Part shown: one piece after another, positions 55,801 through 63,753 of the stretch
Layout: each line of letters begins with the position of its first letter
Numbering within the stretch: position 1 is the stretch's first letter
Source of the DNA: Riemerella anatipestifer_E
GTDB lineage: Bacteria > Bacteroidota > Bacteroidia > Flavobacteriales > Weeksellaceae
NCBI RefSeq assembly: GCF_009932355.1
Contig: NZ_LEKU01000003.1
Span: 25,012-89,011 of the forward strand
Direction: 5' to 3'
Length of the DNA stretch: 64,000 nucleotides
Translations under genes and position numbers: made by a program
Notes under the pieces: model-generated
Databases searched by the model: none
What the model was told of the DNA's origin: nothing
Seen by the model: only the letters and a program-made list of their open reading frames with translations

Positions 55801-55951
55801 CCGATTTCTCTTTGGTAATAGGAGGAGAAGAAATTTCAGTTTTTGACACCGAAGTTCCCCAAGGCAAAAGTTTTGGAAATACCTTAACCATGGCTCCCCC
55901 CGAAATGCTTAGTAATACGAAATATAAGATGTATTTATAAACTTGCTTCAT
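46817..55951 (-). CDS. Giant SpvB/TcB-Rhs polymorphic toxin
   Basis: 3044 residues. N-terminal hydrophobic segment (YILYFVLLSISGGAMV). SpvB/TcB domain from about 215 (LPKGRAGMQPSLQLQYSNEG). FG-GAP-like motifs near 590, 672, 1290, 1397, 1474 and 1562 (e.g. DLDGDNLPD, DMNGDGLAD). YD/Rhs repeats from about 1850 to 2500. Rhs core about 2553-2795 (HPDHLGSSSYI, ELDSETGLYYYGARYYDPRV) ending YIDPDGK. Then a ~245-residue Gly-rich tip (VGISGEATVGVGIGFEIGYF) I cannot identify. Rhs shells encapsulate a cleaved toxin. The central part is visibly GC-richer than the flanks, suggesting transfer. It is coupled (TAATG) to the T9SS protein upstream. Confidence 0.92.
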   Translation of the reverse strand: MKQVYKYILYFVLLSISGGAMVKVFPKLLPWGTSVSKTEISSPPITKEKSAVLSPETTSEARLSPSKSLKLDYQGFSAYFSEGSVSRAVKVSVLGLSENHLPRLSSDLVNVTGRTAGYRLLPKKTKLKKPVEIKISYDKAKLPSGYTEEDIDLFYFDAKKSAWQKLPKDSLMIGASAVKAKTFYLSDFIAGVIKLPESPDTSGFTPTSISGLKAASPMVGIQPLSVPTPSPDGSGSTSFGIELPKGRAGMQPSLQLQYSNEGGNSWLGLGWNLALPSLTVDTKFGAPRYDAQKETETYLLSGEELLPNAHRAEWENRSADKIFYPRREGAFQKIHRKGASPNAYTWEVRSRGGVAFYYGDSEDSRLSDAQGNVGYWALREQKDLRGNTVTYEYTKAQGVLYPKAIYYTGKDGAKGAYSVHFITDKDLGEPQRKDLQISARLGFKQEYNRLLRKIEVKYGTAMVRSYELVYKEGAFRKSLLSEIKVYDAEGKLFYTNTLDYYDDVRDSSGKYVPFGEFKKWEVPKDGIDYTFLGIKGFSGHPTLAGTSSSNSKGGSFRIGVGPSADAYKINTVGVSGGYSSGKTENRVFLQDLDGDNLPDKVYIKKDKVYYRKNLSSQGLTKFSDELKEINLPHMGISESSSFSFGVDLQVSRATIGYDRQSTTSRTFSYFMDFNGDGLVDFADGGRVYYNRLVNGVPTFYATSSGTPAPIVASNNKLDLQGSTGHTKEELERYNPLHDVVRTWRAPHSGNIVVKHAYQLQQDLSEARLNYKKNDGTEKADGVRLYFQHRDSLYWKQDIDAEDYTLKHREDTLEVKQGELLHFRVSSKYDGNFDQTLWTQNIEYKTIGDNEKDYNGLSLKYYSSEADALHPSAQGYIFSTSAQPKFGGKFIKGVTTDLVKVKIYKYGFSISPVLLYERTFQAAETADLDLSTINLGNFNAEEGISITVESPTEINWKQLTFTPEVRFINEQNEEETQPLNVDFLISEKLDVHYAPKLVMPQQKGKLRLLLDANFSSAMAGTLEITAKQSGKVAARSRFNVSWGTSALPVTEPVVLDSISKDEPLFVEIKVSNKALYRNLVDKNMPVTLQIKDSIKIPEDDPRQPDEKYEIITTTQLHNAYTVYTLYHERNENVLFGKNFRGWGGFILNGTLAGEMIDELRLMDFTGNYSDDEDHVPDTDPDKRNPEQEEPGMEVSKAYFFRGVASYPKKRYQGLEEDIYVSERYFSPSRLGENDLEKHLDTSLPQLSGGSGGALIMVSETRSNAFSGGAAIVGGSYSNAHSKVTQTMSDFNGDRFPDFVRGGHVQFTEPRGGLEARTIGLGGDFSRSKVETNGGSFSGSFHHGEPKSSMTFKITRNDQQRLTITRSTDDADKAKNSVSVSGSVASSNDYSEYTYTDLNGDGLADRVTKDGYISYNTGYGFLPQEQWVGFGGLLTGDSQDFSAGLGYSAYGGSFTGGLNYTNSITQSRIQFLDMNGDGLADRVVYGDSHTLVYQNLGNTWDTTPLVIPKVAGNPIAVNRAISYGGSAKYSVYFKWGFIKFGFTAGGFAGKSTSRMEAAFMDVDGDGDLDYILSDGEDDLRVATSNIRRTNRLKSVKNATGSTFEVDYEWVAPTYENPNSKWVLSEVTTFDGHQGDGEDYTVSRFTYKDPYYDRREREFYGFAEVKQEQLDPKDGKVLRTSVQHYYNRDYFRKSLAKNSYTLDAQGRKLTESTVQYQIKNARTNTDWEAERLALPESDAISVFIAPTETTERQYEGAGYLEHKIAQSYDAKGNITTYQDFGTGNPNSALKAEITYYESETPYFGGIAKSITVHDANGLVRKREADINPQTAETTQIRNYFSADRYARTDLSYDAYGNLAQITGAENHKGERATLQYEYDEETHSHLTKITDHFGYETRTAYDYRFNAPLEVTDRNGEQLHYTIDAKGRTTHILAPKEAAAGVPYTVAYDYYPEAKVPYAKTRNYDAEHGKDIITYTYTDGLGRTLQVKKTAALFQGKNQADAERLIVSGKQVYDALGRVVESYYPTTETPSEAFSTQVSTVTPTTTAYDEKDRPVLQTLPDGSTVATAYEVSETAGTKTLKTTVTDALGRVSHSATDVLGRTLKQVQPTGIETTYHYNAQGELLKVTDAEGHQTLSEYDLLGRRTQLTHPDAGITTLAYDVAGNLIRRQTAQIREQMPDAAIEYHYDHNRLQEIRYPKHPENNVRYHYGKQSESPRRRGRLWLVEDASGGTEYFYGSMGEVEKEIRSLRITPTEVHTYITEYGYDSFNRIQTMTYPDGEVLDFGYNRAGQLTTLTGKKGNYEYPYLKQQGYDEFEQKVYRRYGNDTETFYAYDAVMRRLATLNTQNTKRTFQDNRYTYDLVGNILQVENQVPIVNYALGGASSYQYQYDELNRLIRATGTYTGEATSAEYQLQMQYNKLNGIVQKSLTHKQNGKDKGYTLDYTYNNPKHPHALSILKDTTTPKPRTYEYDGNGNPISYDGFKDFRVMVWDEENRLQGLNDNGKLHLYTYDHTGERAVKSSAESQKTVINGVSSAVIVHAENYTAYVNPYFVVNKGKFTKHYFEGTSRIVSKLGEGTFHQPSGLMAGGIDYIKQSAKIQEAIDNYVRGLNVPPGPPTQHGIYGTPDFTGQEYPSIDWSDISQDQEPPEGWPRPPKFNEPGDVPGPPVQYGDPVKPDNVKGGFGYVDNGIEERNLYFYHPDHLGSSSYITDKDGNINQHTEYMAFGEILFDEHKVSRRMPYLFNGKELDSETGLYYYGARYYDPRVSIFLNIDPLAEKYPFTSPYTYVNNNPIKYIDPDGKRPLDWFWDSKIKAFVYDSSLTSEAQFNHLKSLGLVNGEYLGKSGNWNVTLGSEIIGRVSLQSDGSWTNMSNADQNKWEYHKSGSGRRQSQYFTNMDSSRNWGVKVLDEPYTVGISGEATVGVGIGFEIGYFSGNYDSGVYLNLYKSAGLSVGFGGAYSEYTTQNGHDPLTTANFSGNYWNIQGGIGPISGNYGETARNDKNQNVRIGGSSVSSSILNFIKRPKLSIGGSIQVGTTYINPSKTIRENEK

Positions 55952-57903
55952 TACTTAACAATTAATTTATGTGTAGTTTGCCCTAACGATGTTTTAACTT
56001 GTATGAGATAAACCCCAGAAGATAGAATAGTACCACGGTATTCGTACTGGGATAGATTGTAAAAATAATCGGTGCTTACCAACTGCCCCGCCATAGTGTA
56101 AATTTCTAAACGACCGCTGGTCTGCTTCGGAAATGAAGCCAATACCTTAAAGGTGCCATCGGTACTCGGATTAGGAAATAGCACCACCTTGGTTTCCAAA
56201 TCGCCTTGTTTAGAGGTTACTCTGAACTTGGAAGCCGAACGGCACCCCTGCGAGTTTTGTAACCTCAACTCGTAATCCCCCGCTTTATTTACCAATAACG
56301 ACGGGTTGGTCGCGATTAAAGCTCCATCTAAATACCATTCGTAACGGTAATCTCCTTTAGGCAAATCCTTCTCCGGAGACAATACCAAAGGCTCGCCCAA
56401 CAGATATTCCTCATTAAGTTTAGGCATCGGCATATCCCCGTCCGAGAGGTAAAATTCTTGTTGGTACTGTCGGTTTTGGGCATCGGTTACTAAATATTGG
56501 TAAGTCCCCGATGACAGATGTAATTTTCTACGGATAGTAGCGTCTTGTTCCGTCCATTGCTCCTGCCAAGCAGTAGCTTCTTTAGCTTTCAACTGAATGC
56601 GGTATGGTGCTTTCCCCCCCACCATATTAAATTCCACTCCGCCTGAATACGGCTGTCCACACTTGCCTAAAGCCAACCCCAAATGAGCAAACATCTCGGG
56701 AGCTTCCCAAATGGTATAAACCACCGATGGCTTTTCGTATTGCTCCCATTGGCTGAATACCACTTGCTGCTGCGAATGATTAACCTCCCCCAACTTAACA
56801 TAAGCCGAATGTTCTGGGTTAAAGTTTCCTTGTCCTTCTTTATCCACCACCAACCAATAGTATTTAGGTTGGGATTGCTCTTTACTTTCTTCCTGCGTTT
56901 CCTTCTCCAAATTTTGCAGTGAAAACTGGGTGTGCAACTTAGCTTCTTTGGTCGCCGTGTAATCTAATCGCCATTTTCTACCTATCCCATCAGGTTGTCC
57001 TTCTGCCTGTTTTTTAAATTGTAAACCGCCACCATTATCACTCCAAAATACAAAATAATCGTTCGGAATTTCCGACGATTCTAACGGTTGTAATGCCATT
57101 GCGACTAACTTCTCGCTATTGGAATTTTGACTTTTCGGCTGTAATAAATTGCCCTTATCGTCTCGCCCCAAAGCAGTGATGTTCTGATTAAAGTTTTTGT
57201 GCTCTTTATAATCCCAAATCACCTTGCCTTGGCTGTTATAATAATTCTTATACTCCAACTGATTTAATGAAACGCCGTACTTTACCGCTAAATAAGAAGC
57301 CACCTGTTGCATCTCCACCAAAGAAAGCACCCTGTCATAAAAAATAACCTCTGCAATGGTTCCTGAAAATCCTCCCGCTGGAAGCCCTGCTACCCCCTTG
57401 CCCAAAGCCCAATGGTACGTTTGCCCCTCTTCTTCCAAAGGTTTGTAATGTTGATAATAATGGATTTTTACTTTCGCTTCGGCTTGGGACGAGGGATAGG
57501 CTCTGTATTTTTTCAGTCCCAAATCGGCTAAGCGTTGATTGGTCGCAGTAATTTTGGGCTTTTGTTTTTCCGACAAGTGCCAAAGAAATTCCTCCGATTC
57601 GTTGCTTTTCTGATGATAAACAATGAATAACGAAACGGCTTCAGCTTGCTCCTTAGTTAAATCAACCCCCGATTGAACGAAACCCGAATAGGCACTCGAC
57701 AAGTTCCAATTGATGTTCTCAGCTTGATGCTTAGATTGTTTCGCCCAAACTTTGCCTGTCTTCACCTCTTCCAACAAGAGTTCGTCTTGGGTCGTTTTAG
57801 TCTTTAGCCATAATAAAGGTTGCTCCACCCCAGCAGGGTAAACCTCCTGTCCAAAACTTAGACTAAAGCAACCTAACCCCAAAGCCAGTAAAATAGATTT
57901 CAT
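55951..57903 (-). CDS. T9SS-secreted protein with lectin-like domain, Rhs partner
   Basis: 650 residues with a signal peptide (MKSILLALGLGCFSLSFGQ). A concanavalin/LamG-like region is suggested by GFSGTIAEVIFYDRVLSLVEMQQVASYLAVKYG (about 180-215). A C-terminal type A T9SS sorting domain (VVLFPNPSTDGTFKVLAS ... YRGTILSSGVYLIQVKTSLGQTTHKLIVK) means surface export through the outer membrane. Its stop overlaps the Rhs start codon. It could anchor or deliver the Rhs protein, an inference from coupling. Confidence 0.85.
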   Translation of the reverse strand: MKSILLALGLGCFSLSFGQEVYPAGVEQPLLWLKTKTTQDELLLEEVKTGKVWAKQSKHQAENINWNLSSAYSGFVQSGVDLTKEQAEAVSLFIVYHQKSNESEEFLWHLSEKQKPKITATNQRLADLGLKKYRAYPSSQAEAKVKIHYYQHYKPLEEEGQTYHWALGKGVAGLPAGGFSGTIAEVIFYDRVLSLVEMQQVASYLAVKYGVSLNQLEYKNYYNSQGKVIWDYKEHKNFNQNITALGRDDKGNLLQPKSQNSNSEKLVAMALQPLESSEIPNDYFVFWSDNGGGLQFKKQAEGQPDGIGRKWRLDYTATKEAKLHTQFSLQNLEKETQEESKEQSQPKYYWLVVDKEGQGNFNPEHSAYVKLGEVNHSQQQVVFSQWEQYEKPSVVYTIWEAPEMFAHLGLALGKCGQPYSGGVEFNMVGGKAPYRIQLKAKEATAWQEQWTEQDATIRRKLHLSSGTYQYLVTDAQNRQYQQEFYLSDGDMPMPKLNEEYLLGEPLVLSPEKDLPKGDYRYEWYLDGALIATNPSLLVNKAGDYELRLQNSQGCRSASKFRVTSKQGDLETKVVLFPNPSTDGTFKVLASFPKQTSGRLEIYTMAGQLVSTDYFYNLSQYEYRGTILSSGVYLIQVKTSLGQTTHKLIVK

Positions 57904-57915
57904 TAAATCTGAGTT

Positions 57916-58650
57916 TTAAAAGTTGTTAAAACTATCAAAGTTAAATCGATAACTGATTTGCAAGGAAATGGCGTTCACCCGGTTGTTGGTATTTTTAAAA
58001 CGATGTCCATTTTCTTGGGTTTCCAAAGCATCGGACAAACCTAACTGATACCTCGCTCCTATGCCTAAACCATTTTCAAACTCATAGCCCAACGCAAAAG
58101 CGGTATGGAAATAGTCTTTCCCTTCAAACGATTGTTTCAATGTGGATTGTACCACCGCATCAGGTTCAAAGTAAACACCTGTTTTAGTGGACATCTCACT
58201 GCCGTTAGAGGTATAAACCAAAGCGTCTTTATCCAAATTTAAGGTAAGGTAAGGTCCTGCTCCTATATACAGCTTATCCGTAAGGTAATACTTAAACAAA
58301 AAACCTGCATTAAGGTTATTATAACCAAAAGCAATAGTGTAGTTCAGCCCCTTAACATCGGTATAAGTAAAGTCAGTTTTTTGTCTCGTGTAAAAGAGTT
58401 CTGGCTGAATACTGATGCGTTCCGTAGGGTATTTCCAATTTAAAAACAACCCAGCCATTACGCTCGTCTCTGCCTTTTCCTGCGTTTGATACCCTTGATA
58501 AATCCCCTCTGGAATAATGGCAGGTTCTATATTCCCCATTTTAGAATAAATGCCTCCTACAAAAGCCCCATAAGTAATTTCTCTCGCTAAGTTTTGTGCG
58601 TTTGCAAATGTCAACCCCAAAAATAAAGCTGCTAATCCTATTTTTTTCAT
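57916..58650 (-). CDS. Outer-membrane beta-barrel protein (Rhs operon, second copy)
   Basis: 244 residues, signal peptide MKKIGLAALFLGLTFANAQ. Alternating strands with RISIQPELFYTRQKTDFTY, YLTDKLYIGAGPYLTLNL and the barrel end NAISLQISYRFNFDSFNNF. It is paralogous to the next gene upstream (same strand order and motifs). Starts 24 bases after it and ends 12 bases before the T9SS protein gene. Confidence 0.82.
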   Translation of the reverse strand: MKKIGLAALFLGLTFANAQNLAREITYGAFVGGIYSKMGNIEPAIIPEGIYQGYQTQEKAETSVMAGLFLNWKYPTERISIQPELFYTRQKTDFTYTDVKGLNYTIAFGYNNLNAGFLFKYYLTDKLYIGAGPYLTLNLDKDALVYTSNGSEMSTKTGVYFEPDAVVQSTLKQSFEGKDYFHTAFALGYEFENGLGIGARYQLGLSDALETQENGHRFKNTNNRVNAISLQISYRFNFDSFNNF

Positions 58651-58674
58651 CTTTTTTCTTGATTAAATTTAGTG

Positions 58675-59370
58675 CTACCAATTACTGAAGTTATACCCCA
58701 AAGAAAGCGTCATCACAGAGTTTCGGTTCGTATTCTCCAAAAACTGAAAAGAGGTGCTTCGGTTAGAAATCATATCCCCAACACCTAAATAATACCTCGC
58801 TTCAAAATGAAAGGCTTGGCTCAACTCATACCCCACAGAAAAACTCAAATTAAAATCGTCTTTCCCTACAATACCGTCTCTGTAAAATTGTCTGTAATTG
58901 GTATCGTATCGCCCACCGTTTTCGTTAGAGGTATATTCTAAAGCTGATGGCGTTAGACTTTTGGCATAAAACCCACCTACTCCAAAATTTACACCTTCAT
59001 AAGGATATACTTTTAGCGAAGCACCAAATACCAAATAAGAATAATTGAAATCTAAGGTATATTCTTGCCCCGTGGTCTGGTTATGATACACCACTCTATC
59101 GCCCGCCTTTCGATATAAAAGTTCCGGCTGTATAGCTACCCTGGAATGGGGTAATTTATAATTTACAAACAAGCCTCCTTCAGCTCCGTAAGCTCCTTTA
59201 CTATCAACACTAAATAATGTTTTATTATGGTCTCGCCCTACAATCATCTCTGGAAGATTGGTAATGGTAGAGTGTAATCCACCTACTTTGATACCATAAG
59301 TAAGGTTATCCATATACTGCGACTGAAACAACACGGGTATCAATCCCAAGCCTAGTAAATATTTCTTCAT
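58675..59370 (-). CDS. Outer-membrane beta-barrel protein (Rhs operon, first gene)
   Basis: 231 residues, signal peptide MKKYLLGLGLIPVLFQSQ. Barrel strands include RVAIQPELLYRKAGDRVVY, GVNFGVGGFYAKSLTPSALEYTS and the end SVMTLSLGYNFSNW. It is similar to its downstream neighbour, so a tandem duplication. First gene after the promoter at 59400-59407, heading the operon that ends with the Rhs toxin. Confidence 0.82.
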   Translation of the reverse strand: MKKYLLGLGLIPVLFQSQYMDNLTYGIKVGGLHSTITNLPEMIVGRDHNKTLFSVDSKGAYGAEGGLFVNYKLPHSRVAIQPELLYRKAGDRVVYHNQTTGQEYTLDFNYSYLVFGASLKVYPYEGVNFGVGGFYAKSLTPSALEYTSNENGGRYDTNYRQFYRDGIVGKDDFNLSFSVGYELSQAFHFEARYYLGVGDMISNRSTSFQFLENTNRNSVMTLSLGYNFSNW

Positions 59371-59399
59371 AAAAAGTTGATATAAAAATCTGTAGCTTA

Positions 59400-59407
59400 C
59401 AAATATA
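59400..59407 (-). promoter_or_regulatory. -7 promoter box (TATATTTG on minus strand) of the Rhs operon
   Basis: CAAATATA on the plus strand is TATATTTG on the minus strand, an exact -7 box 29 bases before the first gene of the operon. No -33 TTG is clear. Confidence 0.5.
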
Positions 59408-59521
59408 ACTATTTTTCACATAACATAAAATTGAAAACTTTTTTCATAAAAAGTATCTTTCTAATACACTATCAAAAGCCTTTTCAAATATCCTCTGTTT
59501 TTAATTGGAGACTAAATTTTG

Positions 59522-59529
59522 TACCTTTG
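59522..59529 (+). promoter_or_regulatory. -7 promoter box TACCTTTG for the metzincin gene
   Basis: An exact TAnnTTTG match 17 bases before ATG 59547. Confidence 0.5.
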
Positions 59530-59546
59530 TTCCCCTTTTTTTGAAA

Positions 59547-61655
59547 ATGACTATGAATAAACCTACTATTTTACTACTCATTTTTTTATTTTTTGGTTTG
59601 CATAATATAATGGCACAGACAAAAGATTCTTTAACTATTAAGGCTCTAAATAATTGTGCCCAGTCTAAAGAAACTTTAATTTGGAAGAAAAGCTCTACCA
59701 CACCCTCTAAAAAAGATATTAGCATCTATTTGGGTTACAATACAAATAACCAACTGATAGCGGTGGCTTCTATACAAGGAACTAATGTAGAATGTAGTAA
59801 TGTAGGAGAACACGATGATGAACACTACTGCCCTGTAGAACCAGAAAACAAGACGCCATCTCGCAAAAAAAGAGACCTAAATAATCTAGAAAACCAAACA
59901 TTACAAAATATCAGCTCTGATGAAACACTACTCTTCAAAGATAATGTATTACGAACCTATAGACTAGCTTTAGCCATTACACCTAGTATTTTCACCAGTA
60001 CAGGATTTGATAGCAATAACGAAAAAGTTTACGCCTTTTGGAGCCGAGTGGAAGCCTATCTAAATGAGCTCTACCTTAGAGATGTTGGCGTTAAGTTTGA
60101 GGTAATTTTTGACGATAGACTCATCAATGTCAATCAATTTGACCCTAATAAGACCTATAATACTTCTACAATAATTCGCTCTTCTACAAATATTATGAAC
60201 CAACTCATAGGGAGTGATAATTATGATTTGGGAGTGGTAATTTCAAACTTGCATGGCATCAACGGATTAGCAATGGTAAATGCAGCGTATCTAAATTACC
60301 TTAAATCCAGAGCTACCGCTAAACCCTTCTTAGCCTCTATTGCCCACGAAATAGGGCATCTCTTTGGTGCAGACCACACCTTTACTCAGCCCAGTGAAGG
60401 CTCTATCCAAACCGAACCTATGCGAGGAACTTCCATTATGAGCTATGGTAATCCAAGAGATTTCTTTTCACTTCCCAGTATATATCAAATTAAAAAAGAA
60501 CTTACCAAGACCCCTTATTACACCGATAGGGAAAGGACTAAAATCGCAGGAGAGACCACTCCTATTTCTAACATTCCCTATGGCGAAGTCCTCAATAACA
60601 ACCCTCCTGTAATCCTCAATCATTTTGAGTCTGCTTATACCATACCCCTCAATACCTGTTTTGAGTTTGATATTACCGCCTTTGACCAAGATGGCGACCG
60701 CCTTTTCTATCAAGCGCATCAATCCGACATAAAACCTTGGCAACTAAGACCTCGAAGACAAGCTCTTTTCATATCTCGAAAAATGAGTTCAAATTCTGTT
60801 TTAGAGTTTAAAAATGAATATGTTGAAGGCTTCCATTTGCTTAGTTTACCTTCAATAGGAGCTATTGCGGATTTTTGGGTTGCCGTAGCCGACCAAAAGG
60901 CTAACCCTAACACACCTCATATCACGATGTATGATGTTAAAAACATTACCGTTACAGCACATCCTAACTATAAGCCGTTTAGAATTACTTCTTCGCTACA
61001 GCCAAACTATAACGGAGGAGAAACTATTCCGCTTACTTGGGAAATGGACGAAAGAATGATTACTCAATACGATAAAGTCAGCATCTCTATTTCCAATGAT
61101 TTTGGAAAAACTTATACTCTTCTAGCAGATGATGTTCCAAACACTGGTCAATACTAACTCACTTTGCCCAATAACACCATAGGAACAGTACCCATAAGAG
61201 GCGGGCAAGTCCCTGCGGGTATCATCAAAATTAAACCTAAAAATAGCATTATTTTCGCTCTGATCAATTATCAGCCTTACACTTCCAATGAACCTGACGC
61301 TACGGTATTAGGAGGGTTTACGCTTACACCCACAGCAATAATTGGAAATATCCAAAACAAATGTTACAAACCAGCCAATACTTCCAAAGAGGCTCTACCT
61401 ACCAAAGTAGTCATCTCTACTCTTAGCAACAACGACCAAATTACAAATAGCTCCAAAGGAGGTTTCATCAAGCTAGTTTCTAATAACAAACCTTTCGTCA
61501 TCACAAGGCTCACTACCGACGAAAGAGACCAAATAGCAGACCCCAAAGAAGGTATGCTGATATGGAACACAACCAAGCAATGTTTGGAGCTTTATAAAGA
61601 TTTCGGTTCTGGCACTATGCAGTGGGATTGTATTACTGAAGGTTGTAACGAATAG
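59547..61655 (+). pseudogene. Secreted metzincin zinc protease, interrupted by in-frame stop
   Basis: The frame begins MTMNKPTILLLIFLFFGLHNIMAQ (signal peptide). The metzincin zinc site AHEIGHLFGADHTF (near residue 266) is followed by the Met-turn SIMSYGNP, as in reprolysin-like proteases. The frame meets TAA at 61155-61157 and continues in the same frame without shift (LTLPNNTIGTVPIRGGQVPAG) to 61655, where the tail DPKEGMLIWNTTKQCLELYK is typical of Flavobacteriia surface proteins. The upstream part keeps the whole protease domain, so a truncated active enzyme could be made. A sequencing error cannot be excluded. Confidence 0.8.
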
Positions 61656-61722
61656 ACAAAAGTTTATCACTTTTTAACACATAAGTACACAATTATTAGG
61701 ACTAAAGCTCGTTAAACTGTAT

Positions 61723-61730
61723 TAAATTTG
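61723..61730 (+). promoter_or_regulatory. -7 promoter box TAAATTTG for the M23 peptidase gene
   Basis: An exact TAnnTTTG match 19 bases before ATG 61750. Confidence 0.5.
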
Positions 61731-61749
61731 CAACCTTAATTTTCCACTA

Positions 61750-62574
61750 ATGAAAAACATCAATAATAAATATATATTAGGAGGACTTTTTTTGATAGTG
61801 CTACTCCAGTCGCTTTTTATAATTAAACTCTATTCCGAAAAGGACGACAAAGCCTACGAAGTTAATCTCGTTAAAATCAACACCCAAAAGGACAGTGTAG
61901 ATTACTCCAAAATGAAGCAAGATTTAGGGCTTATACATAATACTGTAAAAGATTTGCATCGTTTCTTAGCTTCTAAGCAAGTGGTTAATTCTAACATAGA
62001 AAACCTCGCTCAAGATAGCCTCAACAATAGTGTTTATCTTGCCAAAATGGCTAACAGATACAGCCAATACTTGGTAGATTTACAAGAAAAACTCAAGACC
62101 GTGCCACTGGGCATTCCTACGGAAGGCTATATATCCTCTAATTTTGGGAAGAGAAAAAATCCTATCCCACCTAAAACCGTCTTGGCTTCTGTAAAACCTT
62201 CCTCTAAAATGAGTACAGACTCTACTACCACTACCAAAGCTGCCCCAAAAGAACCAGAACAAATGCAATTTCATAAAGGGATAGACATTGCAGTAAGCAT
62301 TGGCAAAGACATCAAAAGTGCCGCTGCAGGAACCATACTTTTTGCAGGAGAGAAAAGTGGCTACGGTAAATGCGTAATTATCTCACACGGCAACGGACTA
62401 GCCACGCTCTACGGACACCTCTCGCAAGTTCTAGTAAAGGCTAACGACAAGATAAAAGCAGGAGAAACTATTGCCAAATCAGGAAATACAGGACGCTCCA
62501 CTGGACCGCACTTGCATTACGAAGTCCACAAGAACGGTACTCCCGTTAATCCGAAGTTATTTTTAACCCTTTAG
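61750..62574 (+). CDS. M23-family metallopeptidase (LytM-type)
   Basis: 274 residues. N-terminal membrane anchor (YILGGLFLIVLLQSLFIIKLY), a coiled region to about 115, then the LytM domain interrupted by a Ser/Thr/Lys-rich insert (about 150-175). Zinc ligands are visible in FHKGIDIAV (H and D) and HLHYEV, with the SHGNGLATLYGHLS loop. Such enzymes cut peptidoglycan cross-links or activate amidases in the periplasm. Its stop is 3 bases from the convergent gene's stop. Confidence 0.9.
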   Translation: MKNINNKYILGGLFLIVLLQSLFIIKLYSEKDDKAYEVNLVKINTQKDSVDYSKMKQDLGLIHNTVKDLHRFLASKQVVNSNIENLAQDSLNNSVYLAKMANRYSQYLVDLQEKLKTVPLGIPTEGYISSNFGKRKNPIPPKTVLASVKPSSKMSTDSTTTTKAAPKEPEQMQFHKGIDIAVSIGKDIKSAAAGTILFAGEKSGYGKCVIISHGNGLATLYGHLSQVLVKANDKIKAGETIAKSGNTGRSTGPHLHYEVHKNGTPVNPKLFLTL

Positions 62575-62577
62575 AGG

Positions 62578-63255
62578 CTATCGGTAGTGTCTGAAAATAC
62601 CGAAATCTGTAGGCGTCCATAACGCTGCTTTTTGTCCTGCCGCCTTTAGACCATTATTTGCCCAAGTGTTGCAGGTGTGCATAAAACTATAACGCCCCTT
62701 CGCTTCGTAGAAAGCATCATTAGAGCCATAGACGGCATCGGTTTTTATGAGTATCGCCTTGCCACTTTCATCAGTATCGAAACTTTCCTTTACAAAGCGA
62801 ACAAGGTTAGCATATTGCGTTTCTGTAAGCATTATTTTATTGCAGTCTTCGCCTTCTTTCATTTTAGTGTAGTAAGTACAGTGCATTGCCGACTCGCCTA
62901 GCCAAAACGCAGCATTAAACGCCGTAGAAAACTTTAAGTCTGCCCATTCTGGCGTATCTAGGTAAAAGCCTTTATCTCCCCAACCTACTGCTAAATAGGG
63001 TAAGTTTTCGTTTTGCGAACGCGTATTTTTGTAAGGCACCACCTCGCTCCAATTGATGAGTGATGTCTGGGTAGGCATCACCAAATCGGTGTGGACGCCA
63101 TTGGTATAGATGTAAATAGGAATGGTCTTCGCCTCGCTCACACGCTCCTCCGAAACAAGTATCAGCGGTAATAGCAGACCTAACAAGACATACACCACCA
63201 CAAAACCCACCACAGCACCTAGTGCTTTTAGTAGAAAAACTAATATCTTTTTCAT
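62578..63255 (-). CDS. TIGR02117/DUF2459 family protein
   Basis: 225 residues: an N-terminal membrane helix (FLLKALGAVVGFVVVYVLLGLLLPLIL), then a domain with IYIYTNGVHTDLVMPTQT, YLAVGWGDKGFYLDTPEW, FWLGESAMHCTYY and SFMHTCNTWANNGLKAAG, the conserved blocks of the TIGR02117 family. The conserved Cys and His suggest a catalytic site of NlpC/P60-like type, but no activity is established. Located in the envelope. Confidence 0.8.
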   Translation of the reverse strand: MKKILVFLLKALGAVVGFVVVYVLLGLLLPLILVSEERVSEAKTIPIYIYTNGVHTDLVMPTQTSLINWSEVVPYKNTRSQNENLPYLAVGWGDKGFYLDTPEWADLKFSTAFNAAFWLGESAMHCTYYTKMKEGEDCNKIMLTETQYANLVRFVKESFDTDESGKAILIKTDAVYGSNDAFYEAKGRYSFMHTCNTWANNGLKAAGQKAALWTPTDFGIFRHYR

Positions 63256-63448
63256 TTTTTATCAGAATAAGTAAGACACGAAGATAACCTTTTATTTTAT
63301 TCATCAAAATATTTTCTCTCTAAAAACTTGTGTACTTTAACAAAAGGTTATAAGTTTGCTTCATATTTATGCTACACCGTATCAATCACATACAAAAAAA
63401 TGCAAAAAAACTACACAAAAATTTGGTAGTTCCAAATAATTGTGTAAA

Positions 63449-63474
63449 CACACACACACACACACACACACACA
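63449..63474. repeat. (CA)13 dinucleotide microsatellite
   Basis: Thirteen perfect CA units directly downstream of TAATTGTG, one unit shorter than the matching tract in copy A. Located where transcription would start if TAATTGTG is the -7 box. Confidence 0.95.
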
Positions 63475-63706
63475 AGTAGTTTCGTGGGTATGTGTCCGAT
63501 TATTTAGAAAATTACTTAGACTTTTATCGTTAAAACAAAATATTATTCCACTAACTTTTGTTGGGGGCTTTTCGTGTTTATACCATTCTAATTTTAGCTT
63601 TAATCAATATTTACTAAAAGCACCATTGTTTTGTCTTAAAACATGGTCGTTCTTGTTGGGTGCTTTTAGTGTTCAGAAAGGGAGCCTTTGCTTTCTTTCT
63701 GCTTTA

Positions 63707-63753
63707 GCCTTTCCTCTCGTTTTGTGTGTGTTTAGAGGGGAAAGGCGTTTTTT
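63707..63753 (+). terminator. Leader terminator, copy B
   Basis: GCCTTTCCTCTC (63707-63718) pairs with GAGGGGAAAGGC (63735-63746) with one G-U, followed by six T after a G. It lies about 135 bases before the HU-family ATG and matches copy A in structure, with compensatory changes. Confidence 0.75.
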
